Shown here: one piece after another, positions 1-10,600 of the stretch
Layout of the letters: each line of letters opens with the position of its first letter
Position numbering within the stretch: position 1 is the first letter of the stretch
DNA from: Rutidosis leptorrhynchoides
Taxonomy: Eukaryota; Streptophyta; Magnoliopsida; Asterales; Asteraceae
Length of the DNA: 64,000 nucleotides
Reading direction: 5' to 3'
Assembly (NCBI RefSeq): GCF_046630445.1
Contig: NC_092333.1
Location: forward strand, 718,014,001-718,078,000
Program-made: the position numbers and the translations under genes
The notes under the pieces: model-generated
The model's database searches: none
What the model was told of the DNA's origin: nothing
The model's input: only the letters and a program-made list of their open reading frames with translations

Positions 1-948
1 AAATTCAACGGATCGATGTGGGGGTAATCCCGGTAATTCTTTCGGAAATACATCGGGAAATTCTTTTGCAATGGGAACATCATTGATGCTCTTTTCTTCA
101 GTTTGTACTTTCTCGACGTGTGCTAGAACAGCATAGCAACCTTTTCTTATTAGTTTTTGTGCCTTCAAATTACTAATAAGATGTAGCTTCGTGTTGCCCT
201 TTTCTCCGTACACCATTAAGGGTTTTCCTTTTGCTCGTATAATGCGAATTGCATTTTTGTAACAAACGATCTCTGCTTTCACTTCTTTCAACCAGTCCAT
301 ACCGATTATCACATCAAAACTCCCTAACTCTACTGGTATCAAATCAATCTTAAATGTTTCGCTAACCAGTTTAATTTCTCGATTCCGACATATATTATCT
401 GCTGAAATTAATTTACCATTTGCTAATTCGAGTAAAAATTTACTATCCAAAGGTGTCAATGGACAACTTAATTTAGCACAAAAATCTCTACTCATATAGC
501 TTCTATCCGCACCCGAATCAAATAAAACGTAAGCAGATTTATTGTCAATAAGAAACGTACCCGTAACAAGCTCCGGGTCTTCCTGTGCCTCTGCCGCATT
601 AATATTGAAAACTCTTCCGTGGCCTTGTCCATTCGTGTTCTCCTGGTTTGGGCAATTTCTAATAATGTGGCCCGGTTTTCCACATTTATAACAAACTACA
701 TTGGCATAACTTGCTCCGACACTACTTGCTCCGCCATTACTCGTTCCGACACCATTTGTTCCTTTCGTTCTATTAACCCCTGGTCCGTAGACCTCACACT
801 TCGCCGCGCTATGACCATTTCTTTTACACTTGTTGCAAAATTTGGTGCAGAACCCCGAGTGATACTTTTCACACCTTTGGCATAGCTGCTTCTGATTGTT
901 GTTGTTGTTGCGGTTATTATTGTTATTGGGATGATTGTTGTAGTTGCT

Positions 949-979
<31 letters not shown>

Positions 980-1812
980 GGCCGTTTGTTGTAGTTGCGA
1001 TTGATGTTGCGATTGTTGGGATAATTGTTGCGATTATTGTTGTAATTGCTGTTGTTGTTGTATTGGTGATTCTTATCACCGTTTTCCTCCCACTTTCTTT
1101 TGACTTGCTTCACATTGGCCTCTTCAGCAGTCTGTTCTTTAATTCTTTCTTCAATTTGGTTCACTAGTTTGTGAGCCATTCTACATGCCTGTTGTATGGA
1201 GGCGGGCTCGTGTGAACTTATATCTTCTTGGATTCTTTCCGGTAATCCTTTCACAAACGCGTCGATCTTCTCTTCCTCATCTTCGAATGCTCCCGGACAC
1301 AATAGGCACAATTCTGTGAATCGTCTTTCGTACGTGGTAATATCAAATCCTTGGGTCCGTAACCCTCTAAGTTCTGTCTTGAGCTTATTGACCTCGGTTC
1401 TGGGACGGTACTTCTCGTTCATCAAGTGCTTGAATGCTGACCACGGTAGTGCGTACGCATCGTCTTGTCCCACTTGCTCTAGATAGGTATTCCACCATGT
1501 TAACGCAGAACCTGTGAAGGTATGCGTAGCGTACTTTACTTTGTCCTCTTCAGTACACTTACTTATGGCAAACACCGATTTGACCTTCCCGGTCCACCGT
1601 TTCAATCCGATCGGTCCTTCGGTTCCATCAAATTCTAAAGGTTTGCAGGCAGTGAATTCTTTGTAGGTGCATCCTACACGATTTTCTGTACTGGTAGATC
1701 CAAGGTTATTGTTGGTATGTAGCGCAGCCTGTACTGCGGCTATGTTTGAAGCTAGAAAAGTACGGAATTCCTCTTCATTCATATTTACAGTGTGTCGAGT
1801 AGTCGGTGCCAT
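1..1812 (-). CDS. gag-pro: Ty3/gypsy gag-protease polyprotein, N-terminal part
   Basis: Gag is the structural protein of the virus-like particle and protease matures it. Starting at the ATG at 1812-1810, the frame reads a retrotransposon gag domain (key stretch ALTWWNTYLEQVG, then YERRFTELCLLCP). An Asn-rich linker of dozens of residues follows, encoded by the GTTGTT tracts at 890-1070. Next comes a first Cys/His cluster (CQRCEKYHSGFC...CNKCKRNGHSAAKC) and a CCHC knuckle (CYKCGKPGHIIRNC). An aspartic protease with active site LFDSGADRSYM lies near 520-500, and its flap region ends in IIGMDWL. The frame appears open to the window edge, where the RT region would begin. The Asn-rich tract is unusually long. 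The antisense ORFs of this region, rich in Val and Ile, are its shadows. Confidence 0.9.
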
Positions 1813-2153
1813 TTCCTTCAAAATAGTCAAATGGAACAAGTTAATCATACAGAATATTAAGAGTAGTTAATAGTATTTCGTAGCATAATATGAACTCATT
1901 TATAAAAGTTTTTTCTTCATATTAGCGTTTTATAAATTTAAATTCGGGTAGTACCTACCCGTTAAGTTCATACTTAGTAGCTATTATACAATTCAACTAC
2001 TACAATTCTATATGAAAAACTGATTATAATAATATTTCGCGTTCAAACTTTTATACAATATTTTACAAACTTACAATACCGCTTATTTTACATAAAGCAT
2101 GAAATATAGCACACAATAACTTTGATACAAGATAGTTGTGAAGATAATTCTAG
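1813..2153 (-). other. Gypsy internal spacer with PPT-like motif
   Basis: AT-rich spacer between the F-box ORF and gag. At 1943-1965 it holds an ACGGGTAGGTACTACCCG-type motif (minus strand), which is itself a 7-bp stem around a TAC loop. The same motif sits directly before the 3' LTR in the two related elements of this window. No ORF of note. Confidence 0.5.
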
Positions 2154-2837
2154 CTAATACACAAGTCGTTCAGCAAAGGCAATAAAGACACGTAATTCAT
2201 ACGTCCAGAAACAAGTCATGCATTCTGGTTTTACTAGGACTACTTCCCATCCTTGGTCTTGTGGAACATAACCGTTATGGCCGTTGATAAGACAGCGTGT
2301 TGTAACTTCGTCAAAGGGATGAGGGTTACGTAATGTCCAACAGTCCCGTAACAATCTAAAAACCTCATTTCTTACCCCAATTACCGACTCCGTCACTTGT
2401 GAGAACGTTTTGTTTAATAGTTGTAGGCCGATGTTCTTGTTCTCACTTTGGTGAGAAGCGAACATTACTAATCCGTAAGCATAACATGCTTCTTTATGTT
2501 GCATGTTAGCCGCTTTTTCTAAATCACGAAGTCCAATATTCGGATATATTGAGTCAAAATAATTTCTTAACCCATTGCGTAAAATAGCATTTGGGCTCCC
2601 CGCAATATATGCGACAAAGTAAACACATCGTAACTTATGGATTTCCCAATGTGATATCCCCCATCTTTCGAACGAAAGCCTTTTATAAACCAAGGCATTC
2701 TTGGAACATTCTTCGAATGTCTTACAAACTGATCTCGCCTTAAATAGTTGTGCCGAAGAATTCTGACCGACTCTAGACAAGATTTCATCAATCATGTCTC
2801 CGGGTAGGTCTCTTAAAATATTGGGTTGTCTATCCAT
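2154..2837 (-). CDS. F-box protein ORF carried inside the gypsy leader
   Basis: A 227-residue ORF. F-box proteins are the substrate-receptor subunits of SCF ubiquitin ligases: the F-box binds SKP1 and the C-terminal part chooses the target. Residues about 8-60 fit a plant F-box: LRDLPGDMIDEILSRV, then FKARSVCKTFEE, then VYKRLSFERW. Residues about 105-130 (AANMQHKEACYAYGLVMF) resemble the Sel1-like stretch of plant F-box proteins of the At1g67340 / At2g35280 kind. The last third, rich in Trp and Cys, I do not recognise. It lies on the same strand as gag, between the primer site and gag, where some plant gypsy elements carry extra ORFs. It looks intact. Either it was captured from the host and now travels with the element, or it is a retained fragment of no use. 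The family call is by eye. Confidence 0.75.
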   Translation of the reverse strand: MDRQPNILRDLPGDMIDEILSRVGQNSSAQLFKARSVCKTFEECSKNALVYKRLSFERWGISHWEIHKLRCVYFVAYIAGSPNAILRNGLRNYFDSIYPNIGLRDLEKAANMQHKEACYAYGLVMFASHQSENKNIGLQLLNKTFSQVTESVIGVRNEVFRLLRDCWTLRNPHPFDEVTTRCLINGHNGYVPQDQGWEVVLVKPECMTCFWTYELRVFIAFAERLVY

Positions 2838-2974
2838 TTTGTGTTTTTATACTGTAAAATAGACAAGAGTTAGATTCATAAAAAAAATACTTATTAATAC
2901 AAGCAATTTTTACATATATCATAAAGCATAAGCACACTATATTACATATATTACACCACACGAATACAACTATC
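2838..2974 (-). other. Short AT-rich spacer between the two extra ORFs
   Basis: AT-rich sequence separating the acidic ORF from the F-box ORF in the gypsy leader. No motif seen. Confidence 0.4.
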
Positions 2975-3589
2975 TTATTCCGACTCGCTTGTTTCTTCTT
3001 CTTCGGTTTTGGTTCGTTTTGCCAAGTTTCTAGGGATATATGATGTTCCCCTAATACGAGCCGTAATTTTCCACATTGGTTTAGAAAAACCTGGTGGTTT
3101 AGAGGTTCCCGGGTCATTGTTACAACTTAAGGACTTCGGGGGTTGACGATACATATAAAGTTCATCGGGGTTGGAATTAGATTTCTCTATTTTTATGCCC
3201 TTTCCCTTATTATTTTCTTTTGCCTTTTTAAATTCAGTTGGGGTAATTTCTATAACATCATCGGAATTCTCGTCGGAATCCGATTCATCGGAGAATTGGT
3301 AATCCTCCCAATATTTTGCTTCCTTGGCGGAAACACCATTGACCATAATTAACCTTGGTCGGTTGGTTGAGGATTTTCTTTTACTTAACCGTTTTATTAT
3401 TTCCCCCACCGGTTCTATTTCTTCATCCGGTTCCGATTCTTCTTCCGGTTCCGATTCTTCTTCTGGTTCCGACTCTTCTTCCGGTTCCTCTTCGGGAACT
3501 TGTGAATCAGTCCACGAATCATTCCAATTTACATTTGACTCTTCATTATTATTAGGTGAGTCAATGGGACTTGTTCTAGAGGTAGACAT
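2975..3589 (-). CDS. Acidic low-complexity protein ORF ahead of gag
   Basis: A 204-residue ORF beginning about 210 bases after the primer site. The N-terminus is Ser/Asn-rich. Residues about 30-60 are a repeated Glu/Ser/Pro block (units of EEESEP), then comes a basic patch (IIKRLSKRKSS). Next is a Ser/Asp-rich stretch (FSDESDSDENSDD), a Lys-rich patch, and a C-terminal segment with PPGFSKPMWKITARIRGTSY before an acidic tail. No catalytic fold or membrane segment is visible. I do not recognise a family; the non-autonomous relatives in this window have a Ser/Asp-rich ORF start in the same place (34452 +, about 31110 -). It may be an accessory protein of the element, for instance a nucleic-acid or chaperone partner, but nothing shows this. 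Confidence 0.6.
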   Translation of the reverse strand: MSTSRTSPIDSPNNNEESNVNWNDSWTDSQVPEEEPEEESEPEEESEPEEESEPDEEIEPVGEIIKRLSKRKSSTNRPRLIMVNGVSAKEAKYWEDYQFSDESDSDENSDDVIEITPTEFKKAKENNKGKGIKIEKSNSNPDELYMYRQPPKSLSCNNDPGTSKPPGFSKPMWKITARIRGTSYIPRNLAKRTKTEEEETSESE

Positions 3590-3679
3590 CTATCACATAA
3601 TATCAAACGCGTTAAGAGATTAATATATCACATAATATTCACATGTTAAAAATATATAGTTTCCAACAAAATTTGTTGA

Positions 3680-3798
3680 GCAATCATTTTCCAAGTAAAC
3701 ACGGTCGAAGTCCAGACTCACTAATGCATCCTAAAAAACTCGATAAGACACACTAATGCAAAATTCTGGTTCTCTAAGACCAACGCTCTGATACCAAC
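3680..3798 (-). promoter_or_regulatory. Primer binding site and conserved leader of the gypsy element
   Basis: On the minus strand the LTR end is followed directly by GTTGGTATCAGAGCG, the usual initiator-Met tRNA primer site. The next ~90 bases contain two copies of TGCATTAGTG (a TGCATTAGTGTGTC and a GCATTAGTGAGTC form). The same leader, with both copies, follows the primer sites of the elements at 31494 (minus) and 34067 (plus). Its conservation among elements with and without gag suggests an RNA packaging or dimerisation signal; that part is inference. Confidence 0.7.
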
Positions 3799-6700
3799 TG
3801 AAATGTCCCGTTCTTATTGATTAAAAACGTTCCATATTAATTGATTTCGTTGCGAGGTTTTGACCTCTATATGAGACGTTTTTCAAAGACTGCATTCATT
3901 TTTAAAACAAACCATAACCTTTATTTCATAAATAAAGGTTTAAAAAGCTTTACGTAGATTATCAAATAATGATAATCTAAAATATCCTGTTTACACACGA
4001 CCATTACATAATGGTTTACAATACAAATATGTTACATCGAAATCAGTTTCTTGAATGCAGTTTTTACACAATATGATACAAACATGGACTCCAAATCTTG
4101 TCCTTATTTTAGTATGCAACAGCGGAAGCTCTTAATATTCACTTGAGAATAAACATGCTTTAAACGTCAACAAAAATGTTGGTGAGTTATAGGTTTAACC
4201 TATATATATCAAATCGTAACAATAGACCACAAGATTTCATATTTCAATACACATCCCATACATAGAGATAAAAATCATTCATATGGTGAACACCTGGTAA
4301 CCGACATTAACAAGATGCATATATAAGAATATCCCCATCATTTCGGGACACCCTTCGGATATGATATAAATTTCGAAGTACTAAAGCATCCGGTACTTTG
4401 GATGGGGTTTGTTATGCCCAATAGATCTATCTTTAGGATTCGCGTCAATTAGGGTGTCTGTTCCCTAATTCTTAGATTACCAGACTTAATAAAAAGGGGC
4501 ATATTCGATTTCGATAATTCAACCATAGAATGTAGTTTCACGTACTTGTGTCTATTTTGTAAATCATTTATAAAACCTGCATGTATTCTCATCCCAAAAT
4601 ATTAGATTTTAAAAGTGGGACTATAACTCACTTTCACAGATTTTTACTTCGTCGGGAAGTAAGACTTGGCCACTGGTTGATTCACGAACCTATAACAATA
4701 TATACATATATATCAAAGTATGTTCAAAATACATTTATAACACTTTTAATATATTTTGATGTTTTAAGTTTATTAAGTCAGCTGTTCTCGTTAGTAACCT
4801 ACAACTAGTTGTCCACAGTTAGATGTACAGAAATAAATCGATAAATATTATCTTGAATCAATCCACGACCCAGTGTATACGTATCTCAGTATTGATCACA
4901 ACTCAAACTATATATATTTTGAAATCAACCTCAACCCTGTATAGCTAACTCCAACATTCACATATAGAGTGTCTATGGTTGTTCCGAAATATATATAGAT
5001 GTGTCGACATGATAGGTCGAAACATTGTATACGTGTCTATGGTATCTCAAGATTACATAATATACAATACAAGTTGATTAAGTTATGGTTGGAATAGATT
5101 TGTTACCAATTTTCACGTAGCTAAAATGAGAAAAATTATCCAATCTTGTTTTACCCATAACTTCTTCATTTTAAATCCGTTTTGAGTGAATCAAATTGCT
5201 ATGGTTTCATATTGAACTATATTTTATGAATCTAAACAGAAAAAGTATAGGTTTATAGTCGGAAAAATAAGTTACAAGTCGTTTTTGTAAAGGTAGTCAT
5301 TTCAGTCGAAAGAACGACGTCTAGATGACCATTTTAGAAAACATACTTCCACTTTGAGTTTAACCATAATTTTTGGATATAGTTTCATGTTCATAATAAA
5401 AATCATTTTCTCAGAATAACAACTTTTAAATCAAAGTTTATCATAGTTTTTAATTAACTAACCCAAAACAGCCCGCGGTGTTGCTACGACGGCGTAAATC
5501 CGGTTTTACGGTGTTTTTGTGTTTCCAGGTTTTAAATCATTAAGTTAGCATATCATATAGATATAGAACATGTGTTTAGTTAATTTTAAAAGTCAATTTA
5601 GAAGGATTAACTTTTGTTTGTGAACAAGTTTAGAATTAACTAAACTATGTTCTAGTGATTACGAGTTTAAACCTTCGAATAAGATAGTTTTATATATATG
5701 AATCAAATGATGTTATGAACATAATTACTACCTCAAGTTTAGTAGGTAAACCTACTGGAAGTGATAAGAAATGATCTAGCTTCAAAGGATCTTGGATGGC
5801 TTGAAAGTTCTTGAAGTAGGATCATGACACAAAAACAAGTTCAAGTAAGATTTTTACTCGAATTAAGATAGTTTATAGTTATAGAAATTGAATCAAAGTT
5901 TGAATATGAATATTACCTTGAATAAGAAAGATAACCTAATGTATATAACAAAGGTTTCTTGATCTTAGATGATTACTTGGAATGGATTAGAAAGCTTGGA
6001 AGTAAATTAGTAAACTTGAAGGGATTTTTGAAGTGTTCTTGAAGTGTTCTTCCTATGATGATTATAGCTTAATTCTTGAAGTGATTTTTGATGAAGATGA
6101 TGATTAACTACTGGAAAAATACGTTCATAATAGTGTGGGTGTGTTGAGAGAGAATTAGAAAGAGAATTGGAAGTGAAATGGAGTGAATGATGAGTGGTAA
6201 TTGGTGAGTGGTGAGTGGGGTTAAAAGGAGTTCTAGTTAGTTGACTAGCTCATGGTAGAAGTTAAAATTGATTAGTCATACATGACATAATCAAGAGTGG
6301 AATCCCATGCTAGTTCCTATTGTTATATACCCATAGTAAGTACGTTTTGAAGCTGTGTATAATACGGGTAAAAATACGACTAGAATTCTTGATGAAAGAA
6401 AAGAATGGGAAAGTAACTGTAACCATTTTCGTTAAGTATGAATGTTTTGATATATGTCTTGAAGTCTTCCAAAAGTATTTTAATACATCTAAATACACTA
6501 CATGTATATACATTTTAACTGAGTCGTTAAGTCATCGTTAGTCGTTACATGTAAGTGTTGTTTTGAAACCTTTAAGTTAACGATCTCAATTAATGTTGTT
6601 AACCCATTGTTTATTATATCTAATGAGATGTTAAATTATTATATTATCATGATATTATGATATCTTAATATATCTTAATATGATATATATACATTTAAAT

Positions 6701-7047
6701 GTCGTTACAACGATAATCGTTACATATATGTCTCGTTTCGAAATCCTTAAGTTAGTAGTCTTGTTTATATGTATATAACTCATTGTTAATATACTTATGG
6801 AGATACTTACTTATCATAATCTCATGTTAACCATATGTATATCCATATATATATCGTCATGTCGTTTTTACAAGTTTTAACGTTCGTGAATCGCCGGTCA
6901 ACTTGGGTGGTCAATTGTCTATATGAAACATATTTCAATTAATCAAGTCTTAACAAGTTTGATTGCTTAACATGTTGAAAACATTTAATCATGTAAATAT
7001 CAATCTCAATTAATATATATAAACATGGAAAAGTTCGGGTCACTACA
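3799..7047 (-). repeat. 5' LTR of the gypsy element (3.25 kb)
   Basis: Bounded by TGTAGTGACCCGAACTT (start, read on the minus strand at 7047) and ...CGGGACATTTCA (end, at 3799), next to the primer site. The U5 end holds GAGGTTTTGACCTC, a short stem-loop shared with the LTRs at 24954, 31494, 31589 and 37802. At 3.25 kb it is long for the class. It contains no convincing ORF; the short ones listed by size alone are AT-rich noise. Confidence 0.85.
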
Positions 7048-7875
7048 CAACAATTACATGAAACATCAATTAAAATGCATCAGGTGGTTGAAACTAGCAA
7101 CCTTTGAATCATATGACCAATCACCAACCTTTGAAGCTACAAATGGGTTCTACTCAGATGAGTAAATCAGCAACCTTTGAATCCGGTTTGTGCTTGAAAC
7201 CTTTGAATCTTTGAATTTGATTTCCTTTAAATCTTTGAATCTGATTTTCTTTGAATCTAAATAGCAGCCAAAAACCTTGATAATGAATACTAGCCTGAAA
7301 CCTTTAAATCTGGTGGTTGTTTCCAGATCTGGTGGTGTGGAGGTTTGTTTCCAGATCTATTGGTGGTGGTTTGCGTTTGAAGGTAAAAAACGAAAGGGAA
7401 GATGACGGGTTACGGGTTATGTGACCTTCAACGGTGGTGGTGGTGGTGGTTACGGGTTATGTGACCTTCGGCGGTTGTGGTAGTGGTTACGGGTTATGTG
7501 ACCTCCGGTGGTGGCGGAGGTGGCTATGGATTTTAAAGATGGTTTGGTTACTTAATTAATTGTGTTAATCGTTAATCCAAGAAGATAGCTAATTAATTTG
7601 TTGCTGTTTTTGGATGTGAGAGAGGAAAGAGATACCCCTAAATTGATATGGGTTTGGATGTGAGGATTTTAATGAAGAAGAAAAAACAATGACAAAAATA
7701 CCTTCACATGACATGCACGTGATAAGGGGTAACGGCAGGTTTTGACAGAAAGTAGACGGGAGGACGAGGGATGTACTCTTTTAATAGTTTAGGGACGAGG
7801 AATGCACAAAAAAAAGAAAAGGGACGAGGAGTCAAAATCGATGTAAAGTTCAGGGACGAGGAATGAAATTTTGTC
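7048..7875. mobile_element. Right part of a MULE-like non-autonomous element
   Basis: It ends in AGGGACGAGGAATGAAATTTTGTC-type sequence at 7852-7875, matching in design the terminal inverted repeat of the MULE at 52452-54014 (GACAAAATTACAT...GGTCCCTG). Just inside is a stretch (7690-7800) similar to the sub-terminal part of that element: AAAATACC, a GCACGTGAT/GCACATGAT block, then a GACGAGG repeat. The left end would lie beyond the gypsy element that interrupts it. At 7391-7515 is a minisatellite of GGTTACGGGTTATGTGACC units with GGTGGT tracts, present about three times. No transposase is visible. Confidence 0.5.
7391..7515. repeat. GGTGGT / TACGGGTTATGTGACC minisatellite
   Basis: Three near-identical copies of TACGGGTTATGTGACCT separated by GGTGGTGGTGG-type tracts. 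It lies inside the MULE-like fragment and may be internal sequence of that element. Confidence 0.7.
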
Positions 7876-8328
7876 TATATAAAATTGAAAGTTGAATATT
7901 TATTTTTGAAATTTGACATTTATTTTTATTCATTTATAAAGACAAAAATAAACATTTGTCAGCGACTTCCATATACATGAAATAAATTATTGAGCCATAA
8001 GTAGGTATTCCTACTCATCCTTATATTTTCCAACTTAAAGTTGTTGAGTATTTTTTAACTGTAAGGTGTGCACTTTTATATTTCTTTCTTTGTTTATTAA
8101 CATTTGATTTTTAGTTTTACTACTTACTACTTATGTGATATATATTGTGTTAATATGTTAATTTAATAAAACTAGAAGTGAAATAGAGTTTTGGTAGTTC
8201 ACTCCATAATGCACACGGTTCTAATCATGTTGTCTCAGCAATATTTAATATATGTTTTGTAACATACAATCACCTCGAAGACAGAAACATCAAACATCCA
8301 GTTGTCCAAATAACAACAATATGTTTCT
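7876..8328. other. AT-rich intergenic sequence
   Basis: No ORF, terminal repeat or RNA gene seen. This would be the flanking sequence into which the MULE-like element inserted. Confidence 0.4.
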
Positions 8329-8874
8329 GATAGACCCCATAACGTCGATCAAGCAAAAGAATTAAATACTAGCTTAGTGCGGAAACGAAGAACAAAAGAA
8401 CTTTCTCAAAGTTTAACATTTTATTGAATAAATGAAGAACATAAACAATGAAAAACAGAGGATAGACGATCTCAAAGTTATGAGATCGGTTCTTGCTGCA
8501 GGCAAAGACAACTAACCTCACCCCAAGACCTCTTTATTTATAGAGTCTTGGGGATAAGAATTAGAAAACTAAATCCCCTAGATAAATGCAAATCCCACTA
8601 ATTAAGGGATTTATACAAACTACCGATTCTATCCAATCAATTCTAATAAATAGAAAATATTTTCCTAACAATAGGAAATCTTTTCCTAACAGTTTCTCAA
8701 ATAATAAAGTACGGAGTAATAAATAAAAAGTATTGGCACTCTAGACAGATTATAACCTCAGCTTAGACATAGTTTGGTTCTATATTTTATCAAAAATAAC
8801 TTGATGCATGTTACTTGCATTAAATTAAATTAATTTAATTAAATTATCTATATATCTAATAGACAAAACACTGT
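8329..8874 (-). repeat. Possible solo LTR (Ty1/copia-like), minus strand
   Basis: Read on the minus strand it begins TGTTTTGTCTATTAG and ends ...GGGGTCTATCA. It has a TATA box (CTCTATAAATAAAGAGG, about 8535-8550) and, about 90 bases further on, AATAAAATG as a poly(A) signal (about 8420). This promoter-then-poly(A) layout over about 550 bp is that of an LTR. No clear 5-bp target duplication was found and no coding part adjoins, so it could also be another promoter-bearing repeat. Confidence 0.35.
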
Positions 8875-8929
8875 ATCGCTATTCACCAATAGTAGTCAGG
8901 GGTATTTTCGTCATTGCACTTTTTTTTTC

Positions 8930-9326
8930 TTTGTGTCTCCAACGATAAAAGAAGCAACTTTCGTAAAAGAATCAACCCTTCAATGTTACCAAAAGATGTC
9001 GAAAAAAACTCTTTTTTACAAAAAAAATCAACTAACTTCTTTTTTTTCCCTTCTTTACTTCCTCAACGATAAAAGATGCAACTTTCATAAAAGGAACAAC
9101 CTTTTAATGCTACCAAAAGATGTCGAAAAACATTCTTTTTTACAAAATAGATCAACTAACTTTTCTAATAAAAAAAAACGAACGCTAAAAGAAGCAACTT
9201 TCACAAAAGGAACTCTTCAATGTTAGATGTCGAAAAAAATTCTGTTTTACAAAATAGATCAAGACTTTTTTTTAAACTCGCATTGAAAACGGAGCCTCCG
9301 GCGCGAAACGAGGGTTCCACGACTAG
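8930..9326 (+). mobile_element. Helitron 3' end with internal tandem repeats
   Basis: Three imperfect copies of a ~110-130 bp unit (AAAAGAAGCAACTTTC..., then CAATG, GATGTCGAAAAA, TTTTTTACAAAA, AGATCAACTAACTT) run from 8938 to 9265. They are followed by CATTGAAAACGGAGCC, a GC-rich hairpin (CCGGCGCGAAACGAGG) and GACTAG at 9326 before a T. That hairpin plus CTRR ending is the Helitron signature. The Helitron tail ending at 24435 has nearly the same last 45 bases, so both belong to one family. The 5' end is not recognised. Confidence 0.6.
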
Positions 9327-10561
9327 TTTGTCATCAAAGAACAAGCATAACTTCACAGTTCACACTACCTATTATATTACCCATCTACCCTTTACAATTG
9401 TTGGCCAAGAACAAAATGGTCATTTTCAAATAGGGGTGTGATTCTATGATGCTACTCGATTAATTAAAAACTCGAACTTCAATGCATTTTGAAGATTGTT
9501 TAATTAGTAAATGAGCTCAACATTTATATATCGAGCTCAATGTTGTTACATTGAACTTGTACTAATACCAAACAAGCCGAACTTGAACTAATTAACGCCT
9601 CCCATCTTAACAATCGCGTGATAAGTCTTACTTCATCAATAAAAAGATCTAAACTACCCCTAATAAGCTAAAAAACGGCACGGAACAAATTTGCGAAATT
9701 AGAGGTTCAATCAAAAAAACCATTCATTCAATCAATCATGTATACGATTCACTCAATGAAAATCGGAAGATTCAACATCATCTGCGTTCATATCCACAAA
9801 TATGCAACCGCGATGCAGATTCAATCGTATCATCATCATCAAGAAGTTAGGAGTATTTCTTTTATCTGGAGTATTTCTTTTAATCTGGCTCACATCTAAT
9901 CTAGGATTCGTAGATGAGGATGATTGACGATCGAATCGTGCGGTAGCATTTATGGTTACGATTTCCATTAAATAAAACATATGCTTATTCTAGGGTTCTT
10001 GCGGTTTGACCAGATGCTCTTGTGTGATACGTCAAGAATGAAAAGGTTAGAGTTTCCATTATTGATTTTTTATCGTTTTATATTACTATATTTAAATTTA
10101 ATTTAAATTGATTTATTGGGAGACTGATTAGGGTTTCACGAATTAGATTCATATCAATAATCTGAGATCTGGTGTTGAAGGAAAGGCCAAATACAATTGG
10201 GTGGGAAAACAAGTTAGTTCTTTAGAATTGTAGCCAAGCAAATGCCCAATCGTCGACGAAATCTTGTACGAATCCATCGATCAATACAATCGTCTACTCA
10301 CTCGAATCCTGTACAATCGACGAATTCGATTGTAAAGTTTTAAAGTTATGTTGAGGTATAGAGTTATGTTATGAAGCTGCACATGGCTAAATATCAGTCG
10401 TGGAAGATCTAATAGATGAGGAAGCTAAATATTATTTTGAGGAGTGGAGTAATGATAATGATGAAGATAAAAAGATAACCAAAAGACAAATGTACCAAAC
10501 ATGAATATGGTCTAAACGGTTTTTTTTTTTTTTTTTTTTTTTTTGCACTTTATCATAAATA
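9327..10561. other. Intergenic sequence, no supported gene
   Basis: AT-rich sequence with a poly(T) run at about 10519-10544. Short ORFs such as 9753-9980 (minus) have no recognisable family and no coding bias. A slightly less AT-rich patch (10190-10330, CGTCGACGAA, CGATCGATC) has no recognisable content. Confidence 0.4.
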
Positions 10562-10600
10562 CTAGTTAAAGACCCGCGAATTCGCGGGATGCTTTAAAAA
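10562..10600 (-). mobile_element. Helitron 3' terminus, minus strand
   Basis: On the minus strand the order is CCCGCGAATTCGCGGG (perfect 16-bp palindrome, 10573-10588), TCTTTAA, CTAG at 10562, then T. This is the hairpin-CTRR-T arrangement of Helitron 3' ends. The element would extend rightward from here; its 5' TC end could not be placed, so only the terminus is annotated. Confidence 0.6.

Larger units (their letters stand above)
1..7047 (-). mobile_element. Ty3/gypsy LTR retrotransposon, 5' part, cut by the left window edge
   Basis: Read on the minus strand this is LTR (7047-3799), Met-tRNA primer site, an acidic ORF, an F-box ORF, then gag and protease leaving the window at base 1. The LTR has the TG...CA ends of the class. 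The other LTR, pol and target duplication lie outside, so age cannot be estimated. The visible coding part looks whole. Its U5 end and post-primer leader resemble those of the two non-autonomous elements at 24954-54157 and 31589-40273. It appears to have landed in a MULE-like element, whose right end survives at 7048-7875. The gypsy assignment rests on the gag-protease layout; the exact clade (Tekay/Del-like or other) cannot be fixed without reverse transcriptase. Confidence 0.88.

Noticed and set aside
619-1167. Plus-strand ORFs rich in Val and Ile (619-885, 931-1167)
   Set aside because: They are antisense of the Asn-rich linker and zinc-knuckle part of gag; GTT tracts read as Val only by frame.
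3324-3623. Ser/Gly-rich plus-strand ORF with repeated GSDSSS units
   Set aside because: Antisense of the Glu/Ser/Pro repeats of the acidic ORF on the minus strand.
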